Below are positions 62,021-64,000 of a stretch of 64,000 bases of DNA, in pieces. Below the pieces are notes generated by a model, which saw nothing but the letters and a program-made list of their open reading frames with translations, was not told the origin of the DNA and did no database searches. Position 1 is the stretch's first letter; every line of letters begins with the position of its first letter. Source of the stretch: Hordeum vulgare subsp. vulgare (Eukaryota > Streptophyta > Magnoliopsida > Poales > Poaceae); contig NC_058522.1 of NCBI RefSeq assembly GCF_904849725.1, positions 236,629,084-236,693,083 of the forward strand, written 5' to 3'. A program made the position numbers and the translations under genes.

Positions 62021-63674
62021 AACTTGGTAATTGGCTCGTGCTATGAAAGTAGTCCTAAAGATGATAGGCATCCAAAGAGGATATAATAAAAACTTCCATA
62101 TTCAAGTGCATTGATTAGTAAGAGAAGTTTGATTCCTAATAGTTAACTTTTGAGATATGGATATGGTAATATTAGAGTTATGTTAGTAGGGTGTTGTGAA
62201 TCTAGAAATACTTGTGTTGAAGTTAGTGATTCCCATAGCATGCACGTATGGTGAACCGCTATGTTAGGAAGTCGGAGCATAATTGATTTATTGATTGTCA
62301 TCCTTCGTGTGGCGGTCGGGATCGCGCGATGGTTTACACCTACCAACCCTTCCCCTAGGAGTATGCGTTTAGCACTTTGTTTCGATTACTAATAAAACTT
62401 TCGCAATAAGTATATGAGTTCTTCATGACTAATGTGAGTCCATGGTATAGATGCACTTTCACCTTCCACCATTGCTAGCCTCTCTAGTGCCGCGCAACTT
62501 TCGTCGGTACACAAACCCACCATATATCTTTCTCAAAACAGCCACCATACCTACCTATTATGGCATTTTCATAGCCATTCCGAGATACCATGCAACTCCC
62601 ACCGTTTCGTCTCATGACTTGTGCCGTCACTTACATATTGCCATTGCATGATCGTAAGATAGCTAGCGAGATGTTTCAACGTCATACACTAAGCTAGATC
62701 GTTGCACATCCCGGTACACTGCTGGAGGCATTTCCTATAGAGTCATCATTGCTCTAAGTATTGAGTTGTGAGTAAATAAAAGTGTGATGATCATCATTAT
62801 TAGGGCATTGTCCCATGTGAGGAAAAAAAGAGGCCAAAGTTGCCCATCCAAAAAATAATAATGAAAAGAGGCCAAAGAGCCCAAACAAAAAAAGAGAAAA
62901 AGAGAGAAGGGACAATGCTACTATCTTTTTCCACACTTGTGCTTCACAATAGCACCATGTTCTTCATGATTGAGAGTCTATTGTTTTGACACTTCCATTT
63001 ACTAGTGGGAATTTTCATTATATAATTTGGCTTGTATATTCCAATGATGGGCTTCCTCAAAATTTCCCTAGGTCTTCGTGAGCAAGCAAGTTGGGTGCAC
63101 ACCCACTAGTTCTCCTTTTGAGCTTTCACACACTTATAGCTCTAAGTGCATCCGTTGCATGGTAATCCCTACTCATTCACATTGATATCTATTGATGGGC
63201 ATCTCCATAGCCCATTGATACGCCGAGTCGATGTGACCATCTCCTCCTTTTTGCCTCACAACCTCCACCGCACTCTATTCCACCTATAGTGCTATATCCA
63301 TGGCTCACGCTCATGTATTGCTTGAGAGTTGAAAAAGTTTGAGAAAGTAAGAGTGCGAAAACAATTACTTGGCGAATACCGGGGTTGTGCATGATTTAAA
63401 TTCGTTGTGTGGGGATGATGGAGCATAGCCGTACTATATGATTTTGTAGGGATAACTTTTTTTGGCCTTGTTATTTCAAAAGTTCATGATTACCTTGATA
63501 GTTTGCTTGAAGTATTATTGTTTTCATGTCAATAGTAAACTATTGTTTTGAATCTTACGGATCTGAAAATTCATGCCACAAGAAAGAAGTTACAAAGGAC
63601 AAATATGTTAGGTAGCATTCCACATCAAAAAATTCAGTTTTTATCGCTTCCCTACTCGAGGACGGGCACGAGTT

Positions 63675-63689
63675 AAGCTTGGGGATGCT
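63675..63689 (+). promoter_or_regulatory. Polypurine tract of the Fatima-like element
   Basis: AAGCTTGGGGATGC then T, directly before the LTR start TGATACG. The same 14-mer occurs twice more inside the element, at 60383 and 61621. Confidence 0.82.
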
Positions 63690-64000
63690 TGATACGTATC
63701 CAACATATCTATAATATTTGATGGTTCCATGTTATTATCTTGTCAACTTTGGATGTTTTGTATGCATGAATATGCTATTTTATATCTTTTTTGGGACTAA
63801 CCTATTAACTCAGTGCCAAGTGCCAGTTTATGTTTTTTCCGTGTTTTTGACCTTTTTCAGAGAAGAATATTAAACTGAGTCCAAACGGAATAAAACCTGC
63901 GGAATGATTTTTTTCCATAACATAAGATACGCAAGGGACTTGAGAACCAAGGCAAAGGACCCCGGGGGAGGTCACAAGCCCCCTAGCAGGCTTGTGGGCC
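63690..64000 (+). repeat. 3' LTR start of the Fatima-like element
   Basis: Begins TGATACGTATCCAAC. Cut by the window end at the point (CTAGCAGGCTTGTGGG) where the 5' LTR copy begins to match, so the two visible LTR pieces barely overlap. Confidence 0.85.

Larger units (their letters stand above)
60893..63674 (+). other. Non-coding internal region of the Fatima-like element
   Basis: AT-rich, with only short ORFs lacking features. Contains a G17 tract, loose repeats near 61.8-62.0 kb and internal copies of the polypurine-tract sequence. Confidence 0.65.
53729..64000 (+). mobile_element. Fatima/Athila-LTR element without gag-pol, runs off the right edge
   Basis: 5' LTR (53729-59849, interrupted by the solo LTR), tRNA-Asp-type primer site, 3.8 kb internal region with one short ORF and no gag or pol motifs, polypurine tract, and the first 311 bp of the 3' LTR. 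Without protein-coding capacity for transposition it would be a non-autonomous (LARD-like) element relying on an Athila-type partner. Confidence 0.82.

Overview
This window is nuclear chromosomal DNA from a grass of the wheat tribe (Triticeae: wheat, goatgrass or a close relative). Nested LTR retrotransposons fill nearly all of it, several LTRs are 4-5 kb long, and Stowaway-type miniature elements are present. The terminal sequences (Athila/Fatima-like TGATACGT starts followed by tRNA-Asp-type primer sites, and chromovirus LTRs ending in ACA beside initiator-Met-type primer sites) are typical of Triticeae repeats. Family names are given from recognition only; no database was searched.

Layout. 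1-11259: minus-strand chromovirus (Ty3/gypsy with a C-terminal chromodomain) with a 5.3-kb 5' LTR; its 3' LTR runs off the left edge. It sits inside a TAT-type Ty3/gypsy element (11260-14663, minus), which abuts a Copia 3' end (about 14669-15875). An Athila-like element (15876 to about 25085, plus) is inserted in that Copia LTR. 25089-41952: a second chromovirus (plus) with a heavily rearranged 5' LTR and an extra ORF upstream of gag. 41953-44150: a small gene-proximal zone with a hAT-type transposon carrying a perfect 8-bp target duplication, a Stowaway nested in it, an RNase H-like relic and minisatellites.

44429-46531 (minus) is the only conventional host gene: cytosolic ribosomal protein L3 (uL3), five coding exons, 389 codons, intact, with a 5' UTR intron and a promoter carrying a TATA box, a telo-box-like sequence and TGGGCT (site II) motifs. 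A 5'-truncated LINE (about 47131-50472, plus) lies head-to-head just upstream of it. Then come a coiled-coil relic, a truncated LTR element with a degenerate gag start (about 51400-53728), and a non-autonomous Fatima/Athila-LTR element (53729-64000, running off the right edge). The 5' LTR of that last element is interrupted by a 4.94-kb solo LTR with a perfect 5-bp target duplication.

How it fits together. None of the transposon polyproteins is intact. Several retain one reading frame over kilobases and are broken mainly by nonsense codons of the kind made by C-to-T change. The less expected items are tandem tRNA-like A-box/B-box modules inside a long LTR, a pre-gag accessory ORF whose inverted second copy supports a longer ancestral frame, a polypurine-tract 14-mer repeated inside a gag/pol-less element, and an inverted internal segment embedded in an LTR between roughly 200-bp direct duplications.
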